Assembly (NCBI RefSeq): GCF_030272615.1
Contig: NC_081406.1
Span: 142,013,299-142,077,298 of the forward strand
DNA from: Cryptomeria japonica
Lineage: Eukaryota > Streptophyta > Pinopsida > Cupressales > Cupressaceae
Direction: 5' to 3'
Length of the DNA: 64,000 bases
This document shows, piece after piece, positions 11,301 through 23,588 of this stretch; position 1 is the first letter of the stretch, and every line of letters starts with the position of its first letter. The translations under genes were made by a program, and so were the position numbers. The notes beneath the pieces are model-generated. The model was not told the origin of the DNA. It worked only from the letters and a program-made list of their open reading frames with translations, and ran no database searches.

Positions 11301-12529
11301 GGCTGGTTCTCACTTTCTTTTTTCTGTTACTTATGTTATCTACCTTGTTTTAGGTTAGATTTTTCTGTTATTAGTTTAAACTTTTTTGTTAGCTATAGGG
11401 TTTGTTTTGCTGAAATTGTTTCACATCTTGGAGGCTAATCTTTTGAATTTTGGCTTGTCCAGGTTTCCTCGTGAGGCATTCATCAATTCTCGTCTGTCGA
11501 AGAAATAATATTGAAATTACTAATGCCATTTAATGCAGGACGCATGTCGAAGAAATGGTGATTTGAAACTGATTGTCTGACTTTTAGATTAGATCACATT
11601 TCAAATTGGTGCTTTAAAATTAGCCAATGTCTTTTGTGCCTTGAGCAATAGGCTTTTTTTGTTATACCTTTTAGAGGGCCTGCCTCCCGAGAAGTTCTTA
11701 AGGCTCGGTGAGAGGGAATGACCCAAGTGGTAATGGGCTAAGGCTAAGCTCTTCCGAACCACTATAAATAAATGCTTTTGTGACGAAATTTGCAAGTGAC
11801 GGGTGTCGATGTGTTATACCGACATAAGTCTCCCTCGGTGTCCGTGTGGCACATGAAAACCTGTAGAGCGTAACGTCTGCAGACTGGGAGGCCTCCTTAA
11901 TGGAGCGAAACACCCCATGTATGGCCACCCAAATGGATGCCTTGACTAAAAACTCTTTGTTTTAGAAGCCAAAAACCTTCTAGTTGCTGGTACAAGAGGT
12001 CGGACCTCTGATGACGTCTCATGTCCTTAAGGTCCTTAGTAGAGATACAAAGTTCGCCATGGGGACTGATGCTTGGCTGCCCTGGAGAAGTGAGTGTCGT
12101 GGCGTGGAGCCAGTGGGGTCAAGCATCTAAGTATCCGCTTTGAGCAAGCGTAGTTGGGGAAACCTGAGTGAGATCCAACAGCTATTGTCCTGGACAGCCT
12201 TAGAATTGTGCTTGAATGTGCTTTTATTTCAAAATCAAACAAACATTTTGTCTGTTGTGTCTTCTGAGTGTGTGCAAAACAAACAAGAACATTTCACAAT
12301 CAGCACCACACTTGAAATTGAAAAACTTTATAAAAACCTTGGTCTAAACTTTCAAGTATCCATCCACATTGTAAAATGGAAACTTTGCAAAACAACATTG
12401 TCATTGAAACATTTAACCCATGTTCTCAAAACAATCATTTCAAATCTCTTGAGACATCATTTTTCTAGTTCCGATCTTTTAAGTTCTTGCATAATCACAA
12501 CATCACACCTTTTAGGACCTTGCATTCCA

Positions 12530-12800
12530 CCCTTAGATCATACCATTACATACTTCCTTTAGGTCTCATCCTTGCATCATGTCCTTAGGTTCTACCATTA
12601 GGTAAAACTTTTGCATACCACCATTAGCTCAAATCTTTGCATAGCACCCTTAGATCAAACTTTTGCATACCACCATTAAGTTATACCCTTGCATGATTCC
12701 CTTAGATCATACCCATAATCTTTGCATAGCCTTACGTCATTTTCTTAGGACACACCATTGATCCTTACACACCTTCATTAGGTCATACCTAAATTCTTGC
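12530..12800. repeat. Degenerate tandem repeat (CCCTTAGATCATACC-like)
   Basis: Units of about 25-35 bp of the form CCATTAGGTCAAACTTTTGC and CCCTTAGATCATACCCTTGC occur repeatedly upstream of the gag start. Confidence 0.55.
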
Positions 12801-13369
12801 ACATTTATTCATATCCAACCTCCTACATACTTCAATCAAATTGCAAAAAAAAAAAACAAACCCAAAAACATTGCTTGCACTTAGGATTTCTTGTCTTAGG
12901 TCTGACATCAACTTTCGATCATCAATCACCCTTATCACTTGAGGTGCATCTTCCTTAAGTTAGGGAACCTATCAGTGTCTTTGAGTTGGTATTCTGCTTG
13001 GAGTTCATCATCTCCTATCATAGCATGCCCTCTCTTTGATCACTTATCCTTGTGTCTATCCATCATAGCACAAGTCAAACCTCACATTGCAAATATTTTC
13101 AGACCTAGAGTATCCTTAGTCCTTGCATCAAACATTATTCATCCTCATATCCCATTTAGGGTTTAGTTGGACATCACTTTTTTGCATTAATCCTTATCAT
13201 ATCCCAATCTCACATAGTTTGCACCTTAATCTTTGCATTTATCCTTAGTTACATCCTAATCTCACTCATATCATATAGTTCCCCCTTTTCACTTTAGGGT
13301 TTGCATCATACCTTGTCTCATTCATCGTCATATCCATAAACCTTAGGTCAAAGAGTTGAACAATCGCTT

Positions 13370-13795
13370 ATGTCTCCTAACTCGAGAATCAAAGTGTTTC
13401 AAAATCATATATTTCAAGATGCAAACAACCTTATTGATTTTGATGAAGAAGAACACATTAGCGTTGCAACTACTAAAACAAGCGATGAAGAAATAACTCA
13501 GTATACCATTGACAAAGTGTTTCACGATCATAGATTTACTAAACTTCTTAAAGAGGTGGTTAAATGTGATCCACAAACATACTTCAAAGCCCTTGTTGAC
13601 GAGGGAATTAAATTGCCACCTGATTTTGACATATCATTGCTCACAATTAAGGACAAACCGAGAGCTAGTGAAGCTAAACCTACAAGAACAAACAATGAGG
13701 AGAGGATAAAAGATCTCAGACATTTCCTCCATCTACAAGAACATATCTCACATTGCCATGTCAGGTTCATCGTTCATAACAAGTATAAGATTTGA
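13370..13795 (+). pseudogene. N-terminal ORF of an Ogre/Tat-like element (gag side)
   Basis: This is an open frame of 141 codons starting MSPNSRIKVFQNHIFQDANN, with an acidic stretch (FDEEE) and TYFKALVDEGIKLPPDFDIS. It stands at the end of a long leader, where gag/ORF1 would start. I recognise no conserved gag core, so the assignment rests on position. It is cut at about 13796 where non-repetitive intron sequence starts. Confidence 0.4.
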
Positions 13796-14053
13796 ATGAG
13801 CTCTTTACACATATAGGAAATATTTGTAACACAAACAATATAGTAGAAATATAACAGGAATGAACCATAAGAGTAACAAATAAACAATGGCTGTCAGTTA
13901 CTAGAATGAAGTGTTTGCAGTACTTTTGCATTGTCCATGTACTTATCAACTTATATCTAGAAAATATAGGTAAATTCTCGAGCAGCAAATAAAACTATAT
14001 CTACTCAATGCTAATTTCTATGTGCTAAGTAACCCTTTTATGAATACACTTGC
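13796..14053. other. Intron sequence downstream of host exon, nothing recognised
   Basis: AT-rich DNA without coding similarity lies between the retroelement on the left and the exon at 14054-14099. By exon order it is intron sequence of the minus-strand host gene. Confidence 0.5.
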
Positions 14054-14099
14054 CTTCAAGTTTCCACCAGCTGTGGCATCTAAGACGGAACTCCCTTGG
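14054..14099 (-). CDS. Host exon: metallo-beta-lactamase-like hydrolase, downstream exon
   Basis: On the minus strand a pyrimidine tract and TTTTTGCAG (14108-14100) precede the exon. The exon reads C + QGSSVLDATAGGNLK and ends AAG before GCAAGT, a GC-type donor (14053-14048). The leading base completes the Gly codon begun by GG at the end of the exon at 40229, giving GDHCVG-QGSSVLDATAGGNLK in one frame. From memory of the plant LACTB2-like metallo-beta-lactamase family, GDHCVGQGSA.LD.TAGGN is its conserved stretch. The enzyme family binds two metal ions and hydrolyses ester or phosphodiester-type bonds; the substrate of the plant protein is not known to me. The next exon is not in the window to the left. 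Confidence 0.8.
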
Positions 14100-14609
14100 C
14101 TGCAAAAAAAAGCGACAACTTATTCTTAATATAGCAGGATAGAAACAAATAAAAGTTAGAAATACATCTTAAAATGATACAAGCTATGAGACATTTTGAG
14201 ACATTTCTTTTGTCAATTCAAGATTATTAATGATGAAGATGCTTTTACAAACTTATAATGAGCTTGAATGTCAAGAAAGTAATAAAAGTACATTAATAGG
14301 ATGAGGTCCATATTAATTAACTTCGCATTTTTTTTAACTATTTTATGCACGACTATATGTTAACTACTAGTTAGCTTTTGGGTTGTTGCTAGGATTCAGT
14401 TGTAAAAGGTCATTGATGATTGCGTTTTGTTTGACAACTATTGGTACTTTAATTAGGCTTATCATAGTTAGAGAAGGTAGATTTGAGTTGGTACAAAATC
14501 TTTTTTGATCTACATATACTTACATAAACTTTATTGAAACATCTTCTATTGTCTTATATTTTGTTACTCTATCTAGAATGTACTGTTAGTTTCTATTATT
14601 GTATGCAAA

Positions 14610-16190
14610 TGTGATTCCCCTTCTCAAGAGTGATCAGTTCAGATGGTTATTAGCCTATTTCGGAGGCACATAGGCTAGTCGAGAGCAGATTTGGGGTTTC
14701 CTATTTTCTAGGAAGTTGTTTTGGTAGTTTTGGTGGCTTGTTTGCTAGAGCTTTGCAGTTTTGATCCTGGATTCCTTATGGGTTTTTAGAGAGCTTTGTG
14801 ATGTTGTGACATGCAACTGAATCTGAGTACTTTCCCTGACTTACTATTTTAGTAAGTTGCGTTGTTTGCTCAAGAAATGTGTTTAAAATCACTTTGGAAA
14901 CACTTACTATTTTTAGCAATATGCTATTTATAGTAAGTACTATTTTTGGCAGGTTTTTGTGGTCCAATTCTGAGCCTATTTTTGGCAGTGCAGTTTTCAG
15001 TACCTTTGGCCTTCAGCTTTCTATGGTAGTGTTCAGTATATGGAAAAGTATGTTTTTGATACCTTTTAATGTTTCCCAATGGCCTAGGCATGTGACTTAT
15101 GTTATGACTTAAGGGGTCGATTTGGTGCTAAATAAATTATTTTTATGAGTTAAGGTTGGACGTCCACTTTGGAGTTATTTTATTAAAAGATTATAATTTG
15201 CAATGTGTAAACAATTATTTAAGTGGGCGTCCCTTTTGGAGGAATATATGATTTAAAATAAAGACAAATATTATATTGCTTTGGGCATCCAAGATGACAT
15301 TTTACTTCATTTCATTTCATGTCAATTTGGAGGGAGTTGAATTTGAACTTGAAGAGACCTTCTCTATAAATACAGGGCTCTACTCCTCATTTGGTGTCCA
15401 TGAATATTTGTAACGAAGTGCTGTCGAATTTAGGCCAGACTTGTGCTTTGAAGTTGAGAGCTTCCTAGCTTGTGCCAATTTCGTGCTTGAGAGATAGCAC
15501 CTAGTTGTTGGAGAGCCTATTTCTCATCCAGAGGAATAGAATGACCTACATTGAGATGGATTTTGTTATTGTATTTTCAGTTTTTCTGAGTGTTAGTGTG
15601 ATTTTGTATGTTGCTGGTTTGTCCATGGCTGAAGTAGTTATTCGATCATATCTCCCTACCTGATTGTGTAATCATTTTGGGTATTGGCTAGTTGGATTCC
15701 TCTCTGGTAGGTGTCCTTTTTTGTTAGGTTTCATGAATTATAGCTAAGAGCTAGATTTTTAAGGTAGATCAACCCTCTCCAGGCAGGCTGTACCATGTTG
15801 GAAGTGACCTTGGGATGCATGCATTAAAAGTTTGAAGGCTGTTTAGATTAGTTTTCTGGTTGTGACTTGGGCGTCCCTGTCCTAACTCTCATTTGCCACT
15901 GACTTGGATCTATTCAGAGGTGTCTTGAAGGAGATATGGACTTCACAGTGCTGCTGGTCTGGTTTGAGGTGTTGCTGATGTGTTATTTCAGATTTGGTAA
16001 AGTGTTCTTTTTGGCTTGTATTTTCTAGTATTCATGTTTGTAACTTCTTGGAGTATCTTCTTGTATATCTTAGAGATTGGAGATTGATGTACTAACAAGG
16101 ATTTTGCAGATTTGCCATTCTAAGGCTGTATTTAGTAGTACTGAAACAGTCCATTTTAATTTTGCACTATACTTCTTGTATCACCCATTG
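14610..16190 (+). mobile_element. Probable LTR (TGTGATTCCCC start), 3' end uncertain
   Basis: It starts TGTGATTCCCC and has the TTAGCC...GGCTA hairpin (about 14648-14678) and the ACTTACTA/TAGTAAGT palindrome (14839-14857) seen in the solo LTRs at 523 and 56504. A TATA box (CTCTATAAATACAG) lies at about 15362-15375. I could not find a matching target duplication, so the 3' end near 16190 is only where the coding-like sequence of the next element begins. Confidence 0.5.
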
Positions 16191-16239
16191 CACAAGTGGA
16201 AGAGGCTGGCTTGCCACCTATCTCTATTCTATTTTGTAC

Positions 16240-16795
16240 TCCTGTCCTCCCCCTAAATAAGCGGTTGAGTGATAGTTTGTTATTTCCAGTCCTCTCGCTG
16301 AATAAGGCTGGATAGTTTGTTATCTCCTATTCTTCCTAAAGCATCAAGCGCATCCGAGACCAGTCTGGATAATTTCTTTTTACTGACCAGGCCAAGCTAT
16401 ATAATTCAGTGATAAGGCTTTCTTGTTCGTCACTGAAATTCAAATCTGGCTGTATCACTAGTTCAGGGTCTCTTCCTGGCTGAGGAAGATTAATGGGCAG
16501 ACCCATTGCTCACCATATTAGCGGACCGGAAAGAAAACTGTCGGATTTCCTTAAGAACTTGCTTGCGAAGGGCAGCAATCCTTTGTCTTTCTAAATTTTC
16601 CCTGATCACAATCTGTATTTGCAAACCCTTTTCTTCTTCCTGATTAATAGTGCAACTTACTCGTCTGAAAAGAGGGTGATCTACTTCTGATTTCCAAGCC
16701 AGGGATCGTAACTGGTCTGCAATATATGACTGGTTCAGTCCTTGAACAGGCTGTTCAAGGGGAAGGTTGAGCGAGAATTCATGCAGCAATACCAT
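16240..16795 (-). pseudogene. Gag-like leader ORFs downstream of the copy A primer site
   Basis: On the minus strand an ORF begins at 16795 (MVLLHEFSLNLPLEQPVQGL) and runs to 16490. It is followed in another frame by MGLPINLPQPGRDPELVIQP and then VSDALDALGRIGDN. These pieces lie just downstream of the PBS at 16811-16826, where gag of the element owning copy A would start. No gag core motif is visible; identity is by position only. The region is cut off near 16190-16240. Confidence 0.4.
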
Positions 16796-16810
16796 ACTGC
16801 ATCATTAGGC

Positions 16811-16826
16811 CCTCCTTCTAGTGCCA
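16811..16826 (-). promoter_or_regulatory. Primer binding site after giant LTR copy A (tRNA-Asn-like)
   Basis: Minus strand TGGCACTAGAAGGAGG lies 4 nt after the LTR end (...CGTCAACA). It closely resembles the complement of the 3' end of plant tRNA-Asn (as I recall it, CTCCTTCTAGCGCCA), with one difference in the first 15 bases. Its presence shows that the 6.75-kb unit upstream is a 5' LTR, not an internal region. Confidence 0.7.
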
Positions 16827-17938
16827 ATTTTGTTGACGTGTCCGAAATCGCATTGCTGCAAACTCCATACGGCCAATGCAGAATAGAATAAACTTGCTGA
16901 GTATCCTATCCTCTCTTGAGATAAGGAAATCCCTAGTGCTATTTTCTACATTTGATCAAAGGGGACAACCTCAAGGTTTCGTTTGTCAGGTCTTGACTGT
17001 GGGATTACTCAGTGGTTTGATGTGTTTATGCTGGAAACACAAGGGGACTTACGGTAGGATAGGTAATTGCTGGATGAGTTCCCCAAAACTTTAATAGTCT
17101 TTCTTATCAAATGATTTCAGTCGGGTCGATACTGTTTTCAATAGGACTACAGATTTTCTCGGTAAAAAAGGGGGAAAAAGGAGGGAAGGATAGGGAGAGA
17201 GAGATACATAAAATATAAATTTTAACTAAAATAGCAAATTCAGTAAATAGACAGACACCTCCAAATAACTAGACTAAGCATTACCAGCTATTTAAGCACA
17301 ATACTTGCATCAATCTAGTGCGATCTTCAAAGGAAAATAAGATTTTCATGCTATCAAATACAACATTAGAACTTTTACATTCATTCAGTGAGCATTCAAT
17401 AACTGAACTAAGTATATGAAAGGTTCAGATTAACCATGCAGAAGGAAAGGCAATCAACCATTCCCTAATGGTGTGAACAACGAGGATTCTATCGGATATT
17501 TATTTGAAAATGCTATATAAAGGAAAGAAACATGACTGAAAAATTTCTAAACTAAGGAAGAAGGAGACCATGCACTCACAAGGAAACTTGGAAACAGTCT
17601 TAACTTTGCATTAAATCCTGTAAATTTCGCCAGAGCTTTTGCAATAATCCAAGAAATTCTTACAAAATGAGGGAAAACCACTACCTTAAATAAGCTTCAA
17701 AAATGGATGAATGGCCAAGATTCATCCATAAAACATGGCTGCCCATATCCATAAATGGGAGGCAAATATCAACAACCAGCCCAAAGGGAGTAATAACTAC
17801 CCAAAAAGGTAATTAGAACATATCCAAAAATAATCCCAAAAAGGTGCATACATAAAGTTTTACATTTTAGTTGACTTGGAAGTCAAACATGACCTTTTGG
17901 CCAAAAAGTGTATTTTCAAGTTTTAAAAGGAAAAAATT

Positions 17939-20900
17939 CTAGGAAAGCACTTTCTCTTTTCCATTTGTAGATTCCTTTTCCAAGAACTCATCTTCACTAT
18001 GCACATATTCCTACCAAAGATCACGACCTGCCGCACGCTCCTCAGAACATACTCCTCGAACCTGATGCATAATTCGAATAGCAGATTGAAGGGAGGCATA
18101 GGAGGATGACGAATTTTATATTGCATGCCCTCGAGATATTGGTCCACGTGCTTCAAACCATCCTTCTAGCTGGAACGATTACGCTCGAAGCACAACATGT
18201 CTGACTTAATGGAATAGGTGATCCTATTGACCAACAAAACTTAGGTCCTTAACGGAATAGGTGATCCTATCCATCCCTAGTCTTTCTTCCCAGTCTGGTC
18301 GTATCACTTTATCGGACAGGGCATTTTGCCATCTCGAGACCATTGATCGGAGGATCATTTTGCCGAGTTCTTGCATGGTGTTCAGAATTGTCTCGCACGC
18401 ATCGTGTTCTTTATCAATGATTTCTCGTGTCATTCTTCATGGTGATAGTCCAGTACCATTCCTTAAGAGTGCTGATGTTATGAGGACCTAGGATGGTGGG
18501 TAATGTAGGAATCTGTGCATGGGTCCAGAAGAGAGCTCTCATGAGTGGAAGGGTAGTGGTAGCTACTTCATGCATTCTAAGGGATTCCCTCTTTACCTCT
18601 AATAGCCGGACCAGGGTGGTCTCTCGATGGTGAGCCATCTCTTTTACTTCTTCGAGGATTCGTTCTCCCCTCCCTTTGATGCCTTGTATCCATTCCTTGA
18701 CGGCCCTTGCAGTGTCCCGTACTCCTTCAAATTCCATTGTGGTCCTCTATGCCAATGCTGTCGGGGGAATGTGGGATTCGGAAGCATTAAGTAATGGTCT
18801 CAGAAGTTGATTGATGTATCCCTCGGCCTGTTCAGCACGAGCTCGATACATGTCCTTTTCAGCTGTTATCTCTTCAATTTGCCTGAGCATGTTCTATACT
18901 GAATCCTTGAATTCCTCCTTTTCCTGTTCCTTAGTGGCTCGTCCGATGGGGATGGTCGTGATGCTATAATCTGCCAGTGTAATCTGATCTACTGGCTTGT
19001 CTACTGGAGGGGTGACAATGTGAAGAGTGCGGTTCCTTTGATCATCTTTAGTCATTCTAGAATATACCTTGGGCTTTTTCTTCCCCTTAGCTTTAGCTTG
19101 GTCCATGCGTGAGAAGATGTCCTCCAAATCAATAGGTGGTTTGGTGGCGGCCTTGCACTGAGCTCTGGCAATCAACCATTCTTGAGGTACTGTCTGGGCT
19201 GATGATATGGTTAAGTTTGCATTTTGTTCTTTGATGTTTTCAGCCAACTCATCGCAAATTCAAAGCTGTTTTGTTACCGGAGGGGTGGAGGAGGTGTCAA
19301 GCTCTTTGCTTGCAGCAGAGTTTTCTCCTACTTCACTGAACAATTGTCTGATGCCTTCGTGTGATGGTAGCTCTTCAGTCTTTTCAAGCTCGTGGGTCTC
19401 CTTTGTCTTTTGCTCTCCTTCAACGATAGAGTCATCTTTGGTAGTGTTATGGAGCAGCAGTTCATGGCGACTCTGTTGGGTGGGTTCATGCACTTTGATC
19501 CCCTGAATGGATGGAATCTCTCCTTCCTCAATTTGGTTACCCGACTCGGCTGGTTCAATAGCTATTAGCTCGGATTCTAGCATGTCGGGAGCGGGAGGAT
19601 CATCAGCTCCAAATGCATCAATGTCACTCTGGGAAGGAGGAGCAGGTATATAATCCAATTCTACTACATCGTCGGACGAACTGGGGTCCTTTGACGATGA
19701 AGTGACCTCTGGCCTCCTAATGGGAATCTTTTCCCTTCTTGTTCTCTTGGATGTCCGAGTTCCTCTGCAAGCCTTAGCCTTCTTTCTCTTTTCAAGTTTC
19801 TCAATTTCTTCTCTAGGTGCACTGGAAGTTCCCTCATCTTCGGAAGACTGAGAATCGAGGCTGCCCATTAAGTGGTAGGTGAACTGGACTCCCTCATGAA
19901 TTAGTCTTTCAATCTGCTGATGCAACCATAGGTCTGTATATCTTGCTGGGGCTGCCATGACTGCCTCAAAATCAGTGATAGGGTCCTGCAACCAATCAAC
20001 GCCTGGCAGAAGATGCCTCACTACCTCAAATTCCCGGACTTGCAGACAATTCCTTGAATCCGTGAGTTGATCCGGGACCCAACAGTATTCAAAGAGTCGC
20101 ATTTGCTGCACACTCAGCCTCGAATATTCACGCCTCCAGACCTCATAGTCATCAAAGCAATTTTTCCAATAATCTTCAACTGATTCCTTTGCCCTGTATC
20201 GCCTGCCATAGGCTCTCTTTGCTAGACTATCGTGATCAAAGCATTTCCTTGGAAAATGCTCTTGTAGGCCATAGGAAGCCAGCTCTGCGAAGGATTCCTC
20301 TACTAGGGTGGCGGTCTTCAGATGGACATCCTGGTTGCCTATAATCATGGGGAATGCGAATCCAGCCTGCTTGCTATCTCTGAGTAAGATGTTGGCCGGA
20401 AGTGACTGCCTCGCAACCTCCATAAGAACTATCTTGTCGGTTGGGTACCGTGGAAGTCGGAGAGGGGCACCATCAAAGCCCGCTATTCGGATATAGGGGA
20501 ACCTTGGGAACTGGATGAACTAGGCTCCGTATCTCTGTACTAGGATAGTAGCTTGCTCTGAGAGCCTTATGTGCAATCCTCCCTGCATTAGCCTGACTAG
20601 GCGCATTGTGAAGGCGTCATTGACGCGCTCATACTGGCCAACTGCATAAGCTGGGCTGTTCTTTTCTCTCTGAGCTATATCCTGATAGTGAAGCTGTGGG
20701 TAACAATCATATACCTTTACCTAACCAGGCCCATTCCCGATTTCACCTTTCATTATCAAACCTCGCAGTGGCTGGTTCTTGGCGAACATGTAGCCCAAGT
20801 AGGAGGTCATAGTGAAGTACTTTTTGCTCTCGAGTTCAATTAGCTGAGTGTGGATGTTGTCGCTTATAATCTAGGCCCAGTCAAACTTAGACTTCCCAGC

Positions 20901-21578
20901 GAAGACTTGCTCTGTGAAATAAAACATCCACTCTTCAAAGTAGTTGGATTTAGGAAGTCCCATAACCCTGCTGAGTAATGTGACCATATCCCCATGCTCA
21001 TTGTGAAAGTCACTTATTGGGGTCTTTTTCCCAATTCTGGTGCTTGGAGGCCTTCTCTCCTTGTACCACTCTTCGTTGATCAGTGTTCAACATCTGGCCG
21101 GATTCATATCATACGCCCCCTGTGCGTCGTCTATAGTCATGCCCGTGGGATTGTTTGGGAAGGGAATGTCGAATGCGTTGCCAATGGCCTTAGGAGTGAA
21201 GTTGGCGAGGGTCATATTCTCGAGGAGCACCAATTTGGAACCTGGCTGATAATGCTGGGCAGCCTCTACCACTAACTCATAGTTTTGTACTGCTGGAGGA
21301 AATCCCGCCGCTTGGGCGATGCCACTTTCCACCATCTGTCTGGGCTTGCCATATGCGTTAGGGGAGAAGACCCGATTCTTGAAGTCTTGGATATCAATAT
21401 GGCCTAGGTCGGTATCACCGACACTATCCCAGACGCTTTGAACTTTTCACTCCCTCAATCCCCCTCTTTGATACTGGTACTTCATCCTTTTGACTTTGCG
21501 TGGGATATCTGATTTGGATGTTCGCGATGTCTCGGCTGTACCGGGCGTTTTTGATGATTCCACCGCCGATTTAGGCAT
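17939..21578 (-). pseudogene. U3-encoded ORF, copy A (diverged, broken)
   Basis: ATG at 21578 (MPKSAVESSK); stop TAG at 17941-17939, about 1,210 codons if joined. The longest open block is 20423-19260. Shared with copy B in the same order: YDCYPQL, YERVNDAFTMRLVRLMQGGLH, FIQFPRFPYIRIAGF with RLPRYPTDKIVLMEVARQ, and DYWKNCFDDYEVWRREYSRL followed by VPDQLTDSRN. After these come an acidic/basic low-complexity middle with a K/R cluster (KLEKRKKAKACRGTRTSKR), SITTIPIGRATKEQE and a C-terminal helical part. The N-terminal NFTPKAIGNAFDIPFPNNPT recalls the (L/F)TPxAIxxxxGxP pattern of plant-mobile-domain / putative plant transposon proteins; that link is inference. Several stops and frameshifts. Confidence 0.7.
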
Positions 21579-22679
21579 TTATCTTGCACAGCCGGACACA
21601 GATTACGGGGCGATATAAAAGAAGGCGGGTTAGATAGAGAATATGCTAGCATTCAAGGATTAATTCAAAATTTGGATTGGAAACAGCGAAATATTGCTAA
21701 TTGAGAGCTTGATTGAGCAAAACATTTATTCACAAAGCTTTTGATCGTGAATTTATACTTAAGCATTTTCGGGATTAATTTTCAAAAGGGACAAAGCTCC
21801 AAAAATTCTCCTAAGTTTGAAAATGCAATTCCTAGCTGATCCTTAGGAGCAAATTCTAATTTTGATTGCTTTGCATGACGCTTTAATAATCGGAAAAAAG
21901 ATGCGAATTTGAAGATTTAAGCATTTTAATCACTTTTGCACAGGCATGCATCCAATTTATAAATATTTCAGATGATCAAGAGAGACAAAGCGTACTTACC
22001 TGACAAAAATGGACGGCGAGAAATTGCCCGACTTGTTGTGCAAAGACGAATGGATAGTTCTGCAAATTTTGAATTCCAACGGTTATCCTCTAATTCAAAT
22101 TTTCGCGGCTGTGGTTGGAAAAGAATTTGCAATGTCGAGTTTTAAACTAGGCGATTTTTACCTTGTGCAATTTAGCAATTTGAACCTGGACGCTTGGAAG
22201 GGTTTATGTTAGCGTTTTACCTTGAATGCAAATAATACTTTCTGGCTTCCCTTTCAAAACCCAACGCGATCCTCTCTCACGGGAACTTCGGTGGTATGGA
22301 GGGGTTTTTGCAGACTTTTAAACTCCATATCTCCTTCTCTTAAATCGCGAACTTCGCGCTCTTTCACATTTTATTGTCTATTACACTTTCTGGGTTGTGT
22401 TCTTTGGAGGAATGGGGGGATTTTACCGATTTGAAATCCTTCTACTTGCCCTACGCGTCGCGACTGACATTGATGGTGAATTTCGGACCATTTGGCGATT
22501 TCGCCCAAAACTCACCCTTGCATCTTCTTCGCGTCTTTCCTCTAGCTTGCGATTTAGGGGAAATGGAAGCCCTTTAAAACTTAGACTTTGTTTTCACCTT
22601 GGGGAATTTCGGCATTTTTATCTTTTTCAGACCTTTTAAATGCTTTGGTAACTTTTCACTAAATTCTCTCAATTTGCCC

Positions 22680-23110
22680 TTAGGGTCCAAAATTCGGCTC
22701 ATAAGGCACTTTTAAGGCACTTTGGCAATTTTAGCGAATTTAAAGTGAATCTCGGACCTTTAGAGGTTTTTGGCAACTTAAAGGTAAATTTAGACCTTTT
22801 AGAGGTTTTGCGAACTTTTGCGGATTTTGAAAATTTTACCCCATAGTCCGAAATTCGGCCCTTTGGGCGATTTCGCAAACCTTTTAACTTTTCTAAAATT
22901 TTAACCCCAGGGTCCGAAATTCGGCCCCCTGGGCGATTTTGCAAACTTTGTAACTTTTTCGAAATTTAACCCCAGGGTTCGAAATTCGGCCCCCTGGGCG
23001 ATTTTGCAAACTTTGAAACTTTTCGGACCTTAGGCCCATTTTGCCAACTTTTGTGAATTTTCTCTCATTTTGGCCAGGAAGACCGAAATTTGCCCCTCCT
23101 GAGCATTTTG
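22680..23110. repeat. Tandem repeat in 5' part of giant LTR A
   Basis: The motif GGTCCGAAATTCGGCCCC plus CTGGGCGATTTTGC occurs at about 22684, 22844, 22911 and 22977, the last units 66-67 bp apart. CCGAAATTCGG is a palindrome and CCCCAGGG...CCCCCTGGG can pair. Copies B and E carry different repeat units at the equivalent place. Confidence 0.7.
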
Positions 23111-23588
23111 GCGATTTTAAACTTTTCCTCAAGAAGTGCGAGCTTGGGCACTTGAGCGAGTTTGTCAACTTTGGCATTTTGCAACAAAATCCGCTCCTCC
23201 TCCTTTCTCAGTTGGCGAAAATCGTCATTCGTTCAAAGCTTGTAAACTCTTTAAAAACAAACATCATGCAATCTATCTCATCGCTCTTATGCAAAAAACG
23301 GCAACTTTGGGTCCTCGTGCGACCTTCAAACGTGCTGTCCTTTGCTTGGCGGGCTTCGCCAACCTCTATCATCTTATGCCTATTCAAGGCGATTTCACAA
23401 TTTAGAACAATCTCTTGGAATTCATGCCCGAGGGCTAGACTAGCCTAATGGAATCACTGGCTTCTTTTCTTTCAACATCATCACTGCCTCAACTTGAATG
23501 CGGGTTTGCTTGAAAGGACGCGAGACACTCAAAAAGGGAAAGGGGGACCCTGTCGGCGACAGGGAGCGTGTGCAACGCACAACACACT

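Larger units (their letters stand above)
10213..13369 (+). mobile_element. Leader of an Ogre/Tat-like element (+), 5' LTR lost
   Basis: A PBS-like TGGCACGCCCGGTGGGAC (10218-10235) follows CCA+GTTTT. The same arrangement occurs in front of another gag at 56369-56391, so it is taken as the post-LTR boundary. A very long leader follows, and then a gag start at 13370. The leader holds a T-rich repeat block, a G+C-richer conserved-looking block (11640-12240) and a degenerate tandem repeat. Long leaders are known in Ogre-type elements. No reliable gene was seen in it. Confidence 0.45.
16831..23584 (-). mobile_element. Giant LTR, copy A (6,754 bp), 5' LTR with internal ORF
   Basis: Minus strand: starts TGTTGTGCGTTGCACACG at 23584 and ends CGTCAACA at 16831, the same ends as copies B and C/D. 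It contains a 2-kb repeat-bearing region, a long ORF (21578-17939), and then about 1.1 kb including a TATA-like stretch (CTTATTTAAGG, near 17690). The last part matches the 3' part of B and D (GTCAAGACCTGAC, AGTCCCC). A PBS follows it. The sequence is clearly more diverged from B than B is from C. Confidence 0.8.

Noticed and set aside
12140-12562. 140-aa plus-strand ORF in the leader.
   Set aside because: No similarity or codon pattern; part of a leader with degenerate repeats.
14610-16457. Treating this as a solo LTR ending GGCTGTATCA at 16457.
   Set aside because: Coding-like gag-side sequence on the minus strand already starts near 16240, and no target duplication matches GCAAA.
22000-22640. 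Plus-strand ORFs of 67-80 aa.
   Set aside because: Antisense to the U3 leader of copy A, overlapping in several frames, no motifs.
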